Of a stretch of DNA of 64,000 bases, positions 35,641 to 44,916 are shown piece after piece. The stretch covers positions 186,001 to 250,000 of the forward strand of contig CAWFXI010000007.1 of NCBI GenBank assembly GCA_963819685.1, written 5' to 3'. The stretch is from CAIUGU01 sp963819685 (GTDB taxonomy: Bacteria; Pseudomonadota; Gammaproteobacteria; Steroidobacterales; Steroidobacteraceae). How positions within the stretch are numbered: the first letter of the stretch is position 1; each line of letters opens with the position of its first letter. Made by a program: the position numbers and the translations under genes. The notes under the pieces are model-generated. The model was given only the letters and a program-made list of their open reading frames with translations. It ran no database searches and was not told the origin of the DNA.

Positions 35641-37415
35641 CAGAAGCTCCGTTTCGTCTCCACGAGAAACTGCACGCTGTCGATGGAGGAGTCGCCGTTG
35701 AATGGAAACGCGAAGTCGACGTGGATGACGTTGCCAAAGGCCGAGCGGTTGGATCCGAAGCGCAGTCCGAATCCCGCGTCCGTGAGCAGGCCGTCGCTGG
35801 TACCTCCTGCATTCCCCGTCCCCCACGTGCGCCCCATGTCGAAGAACACGGCCCCGCCAACGTGGAACAACCTGAAAAGGTAATAGTCAGTGTAGATGCG
35901 GTGTTCGAGGGTCAGGAGCGCGAGCGACTTGCCATCCTGATAGCGCAATGGATAGCCGCGCAAAGTCGTTTCGCTGCCGCTGTATAACTGCTGGATGGCA
36001 CTTGGATTGCGCGGCGAACCAGTCGTCAGTCCCGACACATCTCCGCCCAGCAGCAACTGCCGCTCCGCATCGAGATTGTGTGTGGTGGTGCCCGTCAGTG
36101 AAGCAAAGAACAACTGTCGAGCGGTGGCGCGCCAGTAATACTGGGCGTCCAGGCTGAATGTGGCATTTTCAAGGTTCCCGCCTTCCAGCCTGCCGGCTGC
36201 AGCGGCGCCAAGCAGAATCGTATGTCGCCGCTCAGCCAATTCGAAACTTCTGCCTGCTTCCAGCGATATCAGTGCGGCATCCCGATCAGAGCCCCAGGTG
36301 GGCGATGCCCAGCCGACCATCGCACGAACGAACGAACCCGTATAGACGTCCTCGGTGCGGGCGATCTGGTTCTCGTTGCGCCGTTCCTCAAAGCGGTCTT
36401 CCAGCAGCTCGAAGCCTATGAGCGGATAGGCCAGTTCGCGATCTTCGGGTAGCGACCCCGCAGGCAGCAGCCCGGTCGACTGCACAAAGCGGTCCTCTTC
36501 GTAGGCAAAACCGTAAGTCCAGCGCCGTACCCATCCGGAACGCAGCCCGTCGGAGGTTCCCAGAAATACACCGAAACGCCGTTCATCATGCCGGAACTCA
36601 TCCACGACCGAGCCATGGTCATAACGCTTGTCGGTTCTGAGCCAGTCGACCGCACCCACGCCAGCGCCCCAGCGACTGTCCAGTGAGTAAAACGGTCGGT
36701 CGAGTGCCAGTTCCATCTGCCGTCCATCGCTGCTGTTGGCATACGCAGTTCCAAGCCGATTGCGGGTCCCGAGCAGCAATGGGTCGTAGTAGCCGATGCT
36801 CGTAGAATCGCGATCCACATCGGACTCGTACTCCAGCCGAACTTCCTTGCCGAGCCCCAGCAGATTCGATTCCTCGACTTTGAAACTGAACGCGTTCTCG
36901 CCACCCGCGCGATCGAAGCTCAGCCCGGGATTCAACGTCCACACGTCCTGCGTGCGAACTTCAAGATCGACCTTCCCGTCGGTAGCGCTTACCGGGGTCA
37001 CGCTGGCCTCATACAGGTACCGCTGGTCACGGAGCAGTCGTGCCGTCTCGCGTGTCAGCCGTTCCGAGTAGAGGTCGCCGCTCTTGAACAGCAGCTGCCG
37101 CTCAATGACTGCGGGTCGGGTGAGAATGTGCAGGCGGTTTGCCAGGCGGAACAGTTTCTTGTTGTCCTTGGGATCGTCGAGATCGAAGACATTGACGGTG
37201 ACGATACGAATGTCGCCGATAACGGCGCCCGCCGCCTCGAGATCTGCCGGCTTCAACGACGTCTTGGGCAGAGTCTCTTCAATGCGTACAGGATCCGGAA
37301 CCTCGGGTTCATCCGCCGCCACCGGCGGAATGCCGATCAGGAACAGTGCGATGCCTGACAGGCAGCACTGGCTCCGTCGCACTTCCTTTCGCAGCATTCC
37401 GATCGTGTGTGTCAT
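35640..37415 (-). CDS. BamA/TamA-family outer-membrane beta-barrel protein
   Basis: This is about 591 residues, starting at MTHTIGMLRKEVRR or a few codons later. The signal peptide is CLSGIALFLIGIPPVAADEP. A periplasmic POTRA-like region (VNVFDLDDPKDNKKLFRLAN, RLTRETARLLRDQRYLYEAS, VDLEVRTQDVWTLNPGLSFD) is followed by a beta barrel with alternating strands. Near the end come ETTLRGYPLRYQDG (the RGY-type motif of the Omp85 family), FDMGRTWG and the final strand VQFLVETKRSF ending in Phe, as needed for insertion by BAM. It is not BamA itself, because it has too few POTRA domains. Cargo and partner are unknown. Convergent with ilvN. Confidence 0.82.
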   Translation of the reverse strand: MTHTIGMLRKEVRRSQCCLSGIALFLIGIPPVAADEPEVPDPVRIEETLPKTSLKPADLEAAGAVIGDIRIVTVNVFDLDDPKDNKKLFRLANRLHILTRPAVIERQLLFKSGDLYSERLTRETARLLRDQRYLYEASVTPVSATDGKVDLEVRTQDVWTLNPGLSFDRAGGENAFSFKVEESNLLGLGKEVRLEYESDVDRDSTSIGYYDPLLLGTRNRLGTAYANSSDGRQMELALDRPFYSLDSRWGAGVGAVDWLRTDKRYDHGSVVDEFRHDERRFGVFLGTSDGLRSGWVRRWTYGFAYEEDRFVQSTGLLPAGSLPEDRELAYPLIGFELLEDRFEERRNENQIARTEDVYTGSFVRAMVGWASPTWGSDRDAALISLEAGRSFELAERRHTILLGAAAAGRLEGGNLENATFSLDAQYYWRATARQLFFASLTGTTTHNLDAERQLLLGGDVSGLTTGSPRNPSAIQQLYSGSETTLRGYPLRYQDGKSLALLTLEHRIYTDYYLFRLFHVGGAVFFDMGRTWGTGNAGGTSDGLLTDAGFGLRFGSNRSAFGNVIHVDFAFPFNGDSSIDSVQFLVETKRSF

Positions 37416-37781
37416 AAGACGCGCTTTTGCAAACGTCCGCCTCATGCGAACGATGAGTCTTATGAGTGTAGTAGATGGCGCGGACGGCGACCGTGTCGCC
37501 CACTCACTTTAAGTCGTAGGACATGTCCGACTCGGGAACCCGGGCGCGATCGCCCGGAGCGGCAGCAAAGCCGCGAAAAAGTGCTGTCTCGCAAAGAGGG
37601 GATCACCCGCCGCAGCACCTCGCTGGCAAACACTGACCAGCGAGCGCAATCGCGGCTTGGCTTACGGCATCGCGTTCAACGTGAGGACCGGACTGTCAGC
37701 AACGGAGACCACGCCCGGATTCCGCAATCCGGGCAATGGCTTTTCCTTGAGGCATCTCGATCGCGTACGACGCGCAGAGGG
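37416..37781. other. Gene-poor stretch with two perfect hairpins
   Basis: No convincing gene lies here. CCGGGCG-CGAT-CGCCCGG (37540-37557) is a perfect seven-base stem. GCCCGGATT-CCGC-AATCCGGGC (37713-37734) is a perfect nine-base stem about 48 bases past the glnK stop. The second may end the glnK transcript, though no T run follows on that strand. The promoter of the BamA-like gene should lie near 37420-37500. Confidence 0.5.
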
Positions 37782-38120
37782 CTATAACGCCTGGTCGTCA
37801 GCTTCGCCGGTCCGGATACGCAGGACGCGCTCGAGATCGGTGATGAAGATCTTGCCGTCGCCCACCTTGCCGGTTTTCGCAGCGGCGATGATGGCTTCGA
37901 CGACCTGATCGACCAGCGCATCCTTGACCGCCACTTCGATGCGAGTCTTGGGCACGAAGTCAACGACGTACTCGGCTCCTCGATAAAGTTCGGTATGACC
38001 GCGCTGACGGCCAAAACCCTTGACTTCCGTTACCGTCATGCCCGAGACACCGATCTCCGAGAGAGCGGCACGTACGTCGTCGAGTTTGAAGGGCTTGATG
38101 ATTGCACTGATTAGTTTCAT
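37782..38120 (-). CDS. glnK: P-II family nitrogen regulatory protein
   Basis: This is 112 residues, the standard P-II length. The start MKLISAIIKPFKLDDVRAAL and the T-loop GFGRQRGHTELYRGAEYVVD are family hallmarks, with the uridylylated Tyr in ELYRGAEY. KTGKVGDGKIFITDLERVLR and RIRTGE complete the nucleotide-binding parts. It senses 2-oxoglutarate and ATP/ADP and controls GlnE, NtrB or AmtB. The MKLI start is more like GlnK than GlnB, but no amtB is adjacent, so the choice between the two names is tentative. It is divergent from phaC across 423 bases. Confidence 0.95.
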   Translation of the reverse strand: MKLISAIIKPFKLDDVRAALSEIGVSGMTVTEVKGFGRQRGHTELYRGAEYVVDFVPKTRIEVAVKDALVDQVVEAIIAAAKTGKVGDGKIFITDLERVLRIRTGEADDQAL

Positions 38121-38543
38121 TCCCCGAGGCTCCTGTCTCGAACTGCGGGACTAAAGGACCGAGGCTGTCTGTCCGTCCGCCGAACCGGCACATTCCGGTA
38201 CGCAGGACGAAACCAACCAACGGCGTCGATTATCGTTCATTTGCTGCTGCAGCCACTTTCGTCGACTCGATGTCGAGTGAACGGAGTGGACTGCAGCGCG
38301 CCGGATACTTATGCAGTTTTCATGCCGCGACTCTGGGGCAAGCGGGTGTTACGCCCGAACGTGGCAGCCGAGGAATGACGCCAACCCGCGCACCGGATTG
38401 GCGCGATCACCGGGAGGCTTGCGCGAATTTGGTGCGAAGGTCTGAATCCTCGCGTACAAAGTAAGGCAAGATCTCAAGATCGTGGCACCCGCTTTGAATG
38501 CAGTGCACAATCAATCAACGTCACTTCGCCAATGTGAATCCCC
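38121..38543. other. Long divergent intergenic region between glnK and phaC
   Basis: No gene or RNA is recognised in these 423 bases. It should hold the promoters of glnK (minus) and phaC (plus). The only suggestive site is TGGCAC at 38483-38488 followed by TTGA after five bases. That resembles a sigma-54 -24/-12 element but lacks the GC of the -12 part. I see no clear NtrC-type palindrome. Confidence 0.4.
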
Positions 38544-40340
38544 ATGACTGAGTCGAGCCGGCCCACTCAACCACAGATTGCAACGTCCTCCACTTCCGGA
38601 CACGCCGTCCCGGCTCCCGATCCAACCGCTGAATGGACGCGACAGTATCTGGCCGCGCTTGCGCAAGCTACCGGCGGTCTTTCAATGCATCCCTTCGGCG
38701 GGGCCTGGATGGATTGGTGGACGCGCCTGGCGCAGTCACCGGCAAAACAGACAGAACTGGCACGGAGCGCTGTCGAGAAAACGATGCAGTTATGGGGCTT
38801 TGCCTCGCAGGCTGCGGCCGGCAAGCCGCAAGCACCGGTTGCCCCGAATCCTGCGGAGGCCCATCGCTTCAAGGCAGATGCCTGGGGTCGCTGGCCATAC
38901 AATGTTCTCGCGCAGTCCTATCTGAACACGCAGGCGTGGTGGGACCAGGCCGCGGAGGCCGCCCCGGGCCAGGACGCGGGCAAGGCCGACCTGACACGAT
39001 TCTCGATCAGGCAGGCCCTCGAAGCTGTCTCGCCGCAAAACTTCCTGCTGACCAATCCGGAGCTGCTTGATCAGACTGCGGAGGAGAACGGCAAAAACCT
39101 GCAACGCGGGCTCGAACACTGGCTGGAGGACGTCAAGCGCACGGTGGATCCCGGTAACTCGGGTGAGGCTGGAAACTTCAGGGTCGGAGAGCAGGTTGCG
39201 GTTTCGGCAGGCAAGGTCGTGTTCCGCAACAGCCTGATCGAACTGATCCAGTATTCCCCCTCCACGCCTGGCGTGTACGCAGAACCGATTCTGATCGTGC
39301 CGGCATGGATCATGAAGTTCTATATTCTGGACCTGTCTCCCGCGAATTCGCTGGTGCGTTACCTCGTGGACCAGGGCCATACGGTGTTCATGATTTCGTG
39401 GAAGAACCCCGATGCGACGGACCGCGAACTGGCCATGGACGACTACGTGTCCCTGGGCGTTTGCGATGCACTGGATGTCGTAGCAGCTGTCTGCCCTGGT
39501 CGGAAGGTGCACACGGTCGGCTACTGCATTGGCGGGACGCTGCTTGCCATTGCGGCTGCACACCTCGCGAAGGCAGGAGACGCGCGTATCGGCAGCATCA
39601 CGATGCTCGCGGCGCAGACGGATTTCAGCGAGCCGGGGGAGCTGTCGCTCTTCATCAACCCGGATCAGCTGGCCATGCTCGAGGCGAAAATGTCGAAGAC
39701 CGGCATTCTCGACAGCCAGAGCATGGCAGGCGCATTTGCCCTGCTGCGCTCACGGGATCTGGTCTGGAATCCGGTGATATCAACGTATCTCAAGGGCGAG
39801 CGCGCGAAACCGAATGACCTGATGTCGTGGAACGCGGATGGCACGCGCATGGCTCATCGGATGCACACCGATTACCTCTACCAGCTGTACCTGAACAACG
39901 ACCTCGCGAACGGTCGCTATCGCTCGCATGGGGAAATCATCGACCTTGGCGCGATCGAAGTGCCGATGTTCGTGGTCGGAACGGAAACCGATCACGTCGC
40001 ACCATGGAAATCCGTTTTCAAGGTGCATGACCTGACGCACTCACAGGACTGCTCGTTCCTGCTGACGAGTGGCGGCCACAATGCGGGCATCATCAGCGGA
40101 CCGGTCCATCCTCGTCGCCACTATCGCCTGCACCGCTTCGCCGCGGACGAAACAGGCCTGACCCCGGAGGACTATCTGGCACGGGCCGAACGGAAGCCGG
40201 GGTCCTGGTGGCCGGTCTGGCAGCAGTGGCTGGTCGCGCATTCGAACCCTGAACTCTTTACGCTGCCGCCGATGGGAGCACCAGAGGAAGGTTACTTCCC
40301 CGTCGCGGAGGCGCCAGGAAGCTACGTACTGCAGCGGTAG
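38544..40340 (+). CDS. phaC: Class I poly(3-hydroxyalkanoate) synthase
   Basis: This is 598 residues, the usual size for class I PhaC. The lipase-like box GYCIGGTLLA holds the catalytic cysteine (about residue 328), and the acid and base lie in TETDHVAPWKS and TSGGHNAGIISG. N-terminal signatures are FNPL-like helices with WWDQAAEAAPGQDAGKADLT and LTNPELLDQTAEENGKNLQR. C-terminal ones are PGSWWPVWQQWL and GSYVLQR. It polymerises hydroxyacyl-CoA into PHA granules, a carbon store usually made under nitrogen limitation. A P-II gene sits on the other side of its promoter region. No phaA, phaB or phasin gene is in the window. A methyltransferase follows after 13 bases. Confidence 0.95.
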   Translation: MTESSRPTQPQIATSSTSGHAVPAPDPTAEWTRQYLAALAQATGGLSMHPFGGAWMDWWTRLAQSPAKQTELARSAVEKTMQLWGFASQAAAGKPQAPVAPNPAEAHRFKADAWGRWPYNVLAQSYLNTQAWWDQAAEAAPGQDAGKADLTRFSIRQALEAVSPQNFLLTNPELLDQTAEENGKNLQRGLEHWLEDVKRTVDPGNSGEAGNFRVGEQVAVSAGKVVFRNSLIELIQYSPSTPGVYAEPILIVPAWIMKFYILDLSPANSLVRYLVDQGHTVFMISWKNPDATDRELAMDDYVSLGVCDALDVVAAVCPGRKVHTVGYCIGGTLLAIAAAHLAKAGDARIGSITMLAAQTDFSEPGELSLFINPDQLAMLEAKMSKTGILDSQSMAGAFALLRSRDLVWNPVISTYLKGERAKPNDLMSWNADGTRMAHRMHTDYLYQLYLNNDLANGRYRSHGEIIDLGAIEVPMFVVGTETDHVAPWKSVFKVHDLTHSQDCSFLLTSGGHNAGIISGPVHPRRHYRLHRFAADETGLTPEDYLARAERKPGSWWPVWQQWLVAHSNPELFTLPPMGAPEEGYFPVAEAPGSYVLQR

Positions 40341-40353
40341 GGCGGTCAAACGC

Positions 40354-40983
40354 ATGTTCTCCGGCATCAGGAAGTTCGTCGACGGCATAGGGCGCAAACG
40401 CAAGTCCTCAAAGGCAATCCGGATCAGGAGTCCGGAGTTCGGCGATCTCAATGCTTACTGCGCCGCGTATGCGGCCGGGGCCCGGACCGGGGCACCAACC
40501 CAGGCGCTGGATCTAGGGTGCGGCACGACTCCCCGCAATCCCTTCAACGCGGATGTAATGTTCGGCGTCGACATCCGCGAGGATCCCGCGATCAACGTGA
40601 AGTACGCGGACCTGGCGATCGAACCGATTCCCTACGCAGACTCATCGTTCGACTACGTGACTGCGTTTGATTTCATAGAGCACGTACCTCGCGTGCTCTA
40701 TGCGCCCGCACGGCGCTTTCCGTTCGTCGAGATCATGAACGAGATCCATCGGGTGCTGAAGTCCGACGGAGTATTGCTGACACACACTCCCGCGTATCCC
40801 TATGCCGAGGCCTTCCAGGATCCAACACACGTGAACATCATCAGCGAGGAAACTTTTCCGAAGTACTTCGACGAGCAGAACACCTGGGCGCGCATCTACG
40901 GATTCACCGGCGCCTTCCAGGTGCTTGCCCAGGGCTGGAACAAGTCGCACCTGATCTCGGTGCTGCGCAAAGCCTCCGCTTAG
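40354..40983 (+). CDS. Class I SAM-dependent methyltransferase
   Basis: This 209-residue protein has a SAM motif I, ALDLGCGTTPRNPF, followed by FGVDIREDPAINVKYADLAI. The Methyltransf_11-type segment DSSFDYVTAFDFIEHVPRVL comes next, with ALKSDGVLLTHTPAYPY-like strands and HVNIISEETFPKYFDE. Such proteins often act on sugars or small molecules, as in polysaccharide loci, but the substrate cannot be told here. It lies just after phaC, and whether it is functionally linked is unknown. A basic N-terminus (KKFVDGIGRKRKSSKAIRIR-like) precedes the domain. Confidence 0.82.
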   Translation: MFSGIRKFVDGIGRKRKSSKAIRIRSPEFGDLNAYCAAYAAGARTGAPTQALDLGCGTTPRNPFNADVMFGVDIREDPAINVKYADLAIEPIPYADSSFDYVTAFDFIEHVPRVLYAPARRFPFVEIMNEIHRVLKSDGVLLTHTPAYPYAEAFQDPTHVNIISEETFPKYFDEQNTWARIYGFTGAFQVLAQGWNKSHLISVLRKASA

Positions 40984-41121
40984 TCGCGCGGCAGGGCTGG
41001 TAGTGATCCTCCGCGGCTTCCTTGCCAGGAGTGTGATTTATGTCCCTGTCCCATCTGACATTTCTTGTGGGTTGTCAGGGGGTGTGCGAGAAAGCAGCGT
41101 CGATCCGCTAGAGGTTCTCTG

Positions 41122-42852
41122 ATGTACATGGGGGTGGGGGCTTTCGCCAGGTTTGCGCGCCAGGCAGCGCTGTTCATGGCAACGCTCCTTGCAATGCCGG
41201 CTGTCCAGGCTGCGGACGCCCAGAACGATTTCAGGATCCTCTATTTCGAACCGTTCTCGCTGTCGGCAACCACTGATGCAACGTCTCTGGCCCTGAAGAC
41301 CACCGACGATCCCCTGCTCGCAGGCGTCCGCTTCGACGCGTATGGCCGACGGTTTGAACTCGAGCTCAAGCGCAACGAAAAGGTGATGCAAGACCCTGCG
41401 GCCACCGGCGTGGCCTATCTCGGCACGTTGAGCCAGCAGCCCGGCTCGTGGACACGACTGACAAAGGTCGGTGAATCACTGCACGGCATGATCTGGGACG
41501 GCGCGGAACTCTACGTGGTCGAACCCGTTGATGAGGCTCGACCCTTCATGGTCGCTCCTCTGGATCCGGCACAGCACGGCACTGTGATCTATCGCCTGAG
41601 CGACACGCTGGTGGATCTCGGTCCCGCTTTCTGCAGCGCTCTCGACACGCCGCTCGAGGATCCCCTCGCAACCGGCCTCACGACCTTCAAGGCACTGGCC
41701 AGCGATCTCAAGTCTCAAGTCGTTCTGCAACAGGCCGCCGGGGCGAGTCTTGGCATCAGCGTTTCTGCGCTCGGGGACGCGGATTTCCTCGCGCGCTATG
41801 CAACCGAGGCCGAGGCCCGCGATGCCATCATGGTTCGCCTCAACAACGTCGATGGGATCTTCAGCGCGCAACTGGGTGTCGAGATAGCGGTTGACAGCGT
41901 CGGGCTCTACAACGAATCCACGGATCCTTTCACGTCGACCACCGACGCTGGAGATCTGCTGGATGAGCTCGGGACGCTGCGCAACGGCAGTCCCGGCCTG
42001 CGAGCGGACGGACTCACTCATCTGTTTACTGGCCGTATTCTCGACGACAACATCCTGGGCATGGCCTATGTCGACTCGCTCTGTCGCCGCAGTTTCGGTG
42101 CAGGCCTGACTGATTCACGCGGCCATGGGGTAACGATCGAATCCCTGATCGCTGCGCATGAGTTCGGCCACAATTTCGGAGCTGTGCATGACGGCTCTGG
42201 AGAATGCGCCGCAACCCCTGCCAACGAGTTCATCATGGGGCCGCAGACCTCCGCAAGGGACGATACGTTCTCCGAGTGCAGCGTCGGCATTATGACCCGT
42301 TCAATCGCCCGTGCCGGTTGCGTCAGTCCACTGCCGCCGCCCGACGCCAGCGTCGGGTTTGCTGCGCCGCCTGCCGACCTGACGACAGGGCAGGTTTTCA
42401 GCTGGGCGATCACGGTCATGAACAACGGCGGGCAGCAGGCCGCCGCCAGCAATGTCCAGATCACCCTGCCGGAAACCATTACCGTAGACGACGCCACAGC
42501 GCCGGGTGGCAGCTGCGCGAGTGGAGCGGGTACCGTGCAGTGTTCCCTTGGTCCGTTGGAAGCAGGCGAGACTCGTACCGTCACGCTGACACTCGTCGCG
42601 CGGACATTCGGCGTGTCGACAGTCACCGCACTGGCCTCTGCAACGAACGACACCAACACCAGCAACGATTCCGCGACTGCATCCCTATCCGTTGATGCGC
42701 CACCTCCGGTCAGCACGCCCCCCCCTGCTCCAACAAGCAGCGCTGGGAGTGGTGGTGGCGGCGGTGGTGGTGGTGGCTCAATGGGGCTGAGTGCCCTCTT
42801 GTCACTCGGCCTGCTTGCCGGTGCACGCGCGCGCCGCCTTCCCGCCCGCTGA
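41122..42852 (+). CDS. Reprolysin-like (M12-type) secreted metalloprotease with GlyGly-CTERM tail
   Basis: This is about 576 residues from the ATG at 41122, with AGAGG seven bases upstream. A signal peptide (ALFMATLLAMPAVQAADA) precedes a prodomain-like region. The zinc site is HEFGHNFGAVHD at about 346-357, the HExxHxxGxxHD form of metzincins, within an M12B-like domain. ECSVGIMTRSIARAGCV follows. A DUF11-type beta domain comes next (GQVFSWAITVMNNGGQQAAA, LEAGETRTVTLTL). The C-terminus is a Gly run, then MGLSALLSLGLLAGARARRL, the GlyGly-CTERM layout recognised by rhombosortase. The protein is thus likely exported, cleaved at the tail and released or displayed. No rhombosortase gene is in the window. 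Confidence 0.88.
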   Translation: MYMGVGAFARFARQAALFMATLLAMPAVQAADAQNDFRILYFEPFSLSATTDATSLALKTTDDPLLAGVRFDAYGRRFELELKRNEKVMQDPAATGVAYLGTLSQQPGSWTRLTKVGESLHGMIWDGAELYVVEPVDEARPFMVAPLDPAQHGTVIYRLSDTLVDLGPAFCSALDTPLEDPLATGLTTFKALASDLKSQVVLQQAAGASLGISVSALGDADFLARYATEAEARDAIMVRLNNVDGIFSAQLGVEIAVDSVGLYNESTDPFTSTTDAGDLLDELGTLRNGSPGLRADGLTHLFTGRILDDNILGMAYVDSLCRRSFGAGLTDSRGHGVTIESLIAAHEFGHNFGAVHDGSGECAATPANEFIMGPQTSARDDTFSECSVGIMTRSIARAGCVSPLPPPDASVGFAAPPADLTTGQVFSWAITVMNNGGQQAAASNVQITLPETITVDDATAPGGSCASGAGTVQCSLGPLEAGETRTVTLTLVARTFGVSTVTALASATNDTNTSNDSATASLSVDAPPPVSTPPPAPTSSAGSGGGGGGGGGSMGLSALLSLGLLAGARARRLPAR

Positions 42853-42950
42853 GCACTCTGCTTCCCTGACGCGGTCGCCCGCCGCATGCCTTGAATCCCG
42901 GCGCTTCGGACTACACTTAGGTTGATGGCCGGCGACAGGTAACTTGAGGC

Positions 42951-43919
42951 ATGGACTACAAAGACTATTACCAGACGATGGGCGTGGCCCGCGATGCGAG
43001 CCAGGACGCTATCAAGCGTGCGTATCGCAAACTTGCGCGCAAGTATCACCCCGACGTCAGCAAGGAAAAGGGCGCGGAGGAGAAGTTCAAGGCAATGCAG
43101 GAAGCCTATGAAGTCCTCAAGGACCCCGAGAAGCGGGCGGCCTATGACCAGCTGGGTGCCAACTGGCGAGCAGGTCAGGAGTTCCGGCCACCTCCGGACT
43201 GGGCCAAAGGACATGGCTTCTCTTCAGGCCACCGCGGTGGTGAGGATGCCGGGTTCAGCGACTTCTTCTCGTCGCTGTTTGGCGATGGCAGTCCGTTGGG
43301 CGCGACCGGGGCACGTGGCAGACGGGGTGGTTACAGTGCCGCTGGCCAGGATCACACGGCGGCCATCGAGATCAGCCTGCATGAAGCCTATCGAGGCAGC
43401 AGCCGGAACATTGAACTCAGTTCGCCGGAGATCGGGCCTGACGGTCAGGTCCTGGCCCGTGCCCGGACGCTGAGGGTGACCATTCCGCCAGGCGTCGTGG
43501 CCGGCCAGCGCATCCGGCTCGCAGGCCAGGGCAGTCGCGGTATTGGCGGTGGACCCGCTGGCGATCTGTATCTTGAAATCGGCTTCGAGAAACACCCGCA
43601 CTTCACTGCCGAAGGCCGGGACATCGTGTTGACCCTGCCGATCGCTCCATGGGAAGCCGCCTTTGGCGCTACCGTGCAGGCCCCCACACTCGGGGGTCCA
43701 GTCGATATGCGGATTCCAAAAGGTGCGCGCTCGGGACAGCGTTTGCGGCTGAAAGGCCGGGGTCTGCCAGGAACGCCTCCCGGGGACCAGTTCGTCGCAT
43801 TGCAGCTGGTACTGCCACCCGCCGACTCACCCCGGGCGCGCGAACTCTATGAGCAGATGCAGAAGGAACTCGTCTTCGATCCGCGAGCGGAGCTGGAGAC
43901 GGCCCCCGCGGCCAGTTAG
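42951..43919 (+). CDS. cbpA: DnaJ-like co-chaperone / curved DNA-binding protein
   Basis: This 322-residue protein starts with a J domain (MDYKDYYQTMGVARDASQDA, then AYRKLARKYHPDVSKE with the HPD motif). A Gly/Phe-rich linker (AGFSDFFSSLFGDGSPLG) and the two DnaJ C-terminal beta domains follow (ISLHEAYRGSSRNIEL, LRVTIPPGVVAGQRIRLAGQ, LYLEIGFEKHPHFTAEGRDI, GARSGQRLRLKGRGLPGTPP). There is no zinc-finger domain, so it is a type II DnaJ of the CbpA group, serving DnaK. It ends 11 bases before the convergent TauE/SafE-family gene. No cbpM gene is adjacent. Confidence 0.92.
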   Translation: MDYKDYYQTMGVARDASQDAIKRAYRKLARKYHPDVSKEKGAEEKFKAMQEAYEVLKDPEKRAAYDQLGANWRAGQEFRPPPDWAKGHGFSSGHRGGEDAGFSDFFSSLFGDGSPLGATGARGRRGGYSAAGQDHTAAIEISLHEAYRGSSRNIELSSPEIGPDGQVLARARTLRVTIPPGVVAGQRIRLAGQGSRGIGGGPAGDLYLEIGFEKHPHFTAEGRDIVLTLPIAPWEAAFGATVQAPTLGGPVDMRIPKGARSGQRLRLKGRGLPGTPPGDQFVALQLVLPPADSPRARELYEQMQKELVFDPRAELETAPAAS

Positions 43920-43930
43920 ACTATTGCCGT

Positions 43931-44707
43931 TCACTGTTCGGAATGCATGTGGGTGGCCAGGGCTGGCACATGCGCACCGGCGTGACTGGGTCCGTGGGTG
44001 CCAGCAGCCAGCAAAGTCCAGACGCCACATGCGATGAGCAACAGCGCGGCCACGGCACGCATGTTGCGGTGATGGAGTAACCGGGTGACCTGGGATGCCA
44101 ACAGTCCGCTGGTGATCATCGCAGGCAGCGTGCCAGCACCGAAGGCCAGCATCGTTCCGGCACCGGTCGCCGCTCCTCCCGTCGTTGCTGCCAGCACGAG
44201 CATTGAATACACCAGCCCGCACGGCAGCCAACCCCAGAACACTCCGGCGCCAAGTGCCGAAGCCACTCCCGTGCCCCTCGAGAACCTGTGTGCGATGGGC
44301 GCAATGGATCGCCAGATCCTTGCCCCGCCTTTTTCCAATAGCCCAAGCCCCCTGAGTCCGACGAGGAGACGCAAGCCCATCACGACGATCAGGATGCCGG
44401 ACAGCAATCGCAGCACTCCCGCGATTCGCATCAGATCCAGCCCTCCAAACAGCAATCCGCCTGCAGTACCCGCGACCGCGCCCAGCAACGCATAGCCCGC
44501 AAGTCGGCCGACGTGGTGGAGGACGACCTGCAAGAACACCCGGGCTGCAGGATGCCGGCTGCTCGGGTCCACATCACGGCGAGCCTTGCTGCCGTACGCG
44601 GCAGCCAGTCCACCGCACATGCCCAGGCAATGCCCGCTGCCCGCCACGCCGGTCGCGAAAGCCGCGGCCAGTGAAATCACGGGCAACAGATCTGGCGCGG
44701 TGCTCAT
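43931..44707 (-). CDS. TauE/SafE-family membrane protein of the cbb3 assembly cluster
   Basis: This is about 258 residues from the ATG at 44707, overlapping the ccoS stop as ATGA. It has six to seven membrane helices. The N-terminal motif GVAGSGHCLGMCGGLAAAY and the later GVFWGWLPCGLVYSMLVLA define the COG2836 (sulfite exporter TauE/SafE, DsbD-like) type often found at the end of cbb3 clusters. Cys pairs lie in GHCLGMCGG and near PCGLVY. In this setting the family is linked with copper delivery or oxidase maturation rather than sulfite export. The His-rich C-terminus (HVPALATHMHSEQ) could bind metal. It is the last gene of the cco string. Confidence 0.85.
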   Translation of the reverse strand: MSTAPDLLPVISLAAAFATGVAGSGHCLGMCGGLAAAYGSKARRDVDPSSRHPAARVFLQVVLHHVGRLAGYALLGAVAGTAGGLLFGGLDLMRIAGVLRLLSGILIVVMGLRLLVGLRGLGLLEKGGARIWRSIAPIAHRFSRGTGVASALGAGVFWGWLPCGLVYSMLVLAATTGGAATGAGTMLAFGAGTLPAMITSGLLASQVTRLLHHRNMRAVAALLLIACGVWTLLAAGTHGPSHAGAHVPALATHMHSEQ

Positions 44708-44916
44708 TCCGGGCCCGGCGCAACGGCGCATTCAACGTCGGGCACATCGGTCGCGACAACTGCACATACCGGTGCCGCTGTGTCCTCAGCCAGGACATCC
44801 CAGGCGGGAGAATCGAGGTCATCGAATTGCCCGGTTTCAACGGCCCAGAAGAATCCCCAGCCGGCGAATACGACAAGCACCAGCGTCAGCGGTATTAGGA
44901 CGAGGATGATGTTCAT
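44704..44916 (-). CDS. ccoS: cbb3 oxidase assembly protein CcoS
   Basis: The segment starting MNIILVLIPLTLVLVVFAGW at the ATG at 44916 is a typical CcoS of 70 residues: one membrane helix, then FFWAVETGQFDDLDSPAWDV. It is read in the same frame as ccoI without a stop between, so the visible frame is a ccoI-ccoS fusion. In another frame a TGA lies about 25 bases upstream of the ATG. A further one-base error near the end of ccoI could therefore explain the missing stop. CcoS is needed to place heme and copper in CcoN. Confidence 0.85.
   Translation of the reverse strand: MNIILVLIPLTLVLVVFAGWGFFWAVETGQFDDLDSPAWDVLAEDTAAPVCAVVATDVPDVECAVAPGPE

Noticed and set aside
38483..38497. Sigma-54 promoter for phaC (TGGCAC-N5-TTGA)
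   Set aside because: The -12 element lacks the GC dinucleotide, and no NtrC-type site was found nearby.
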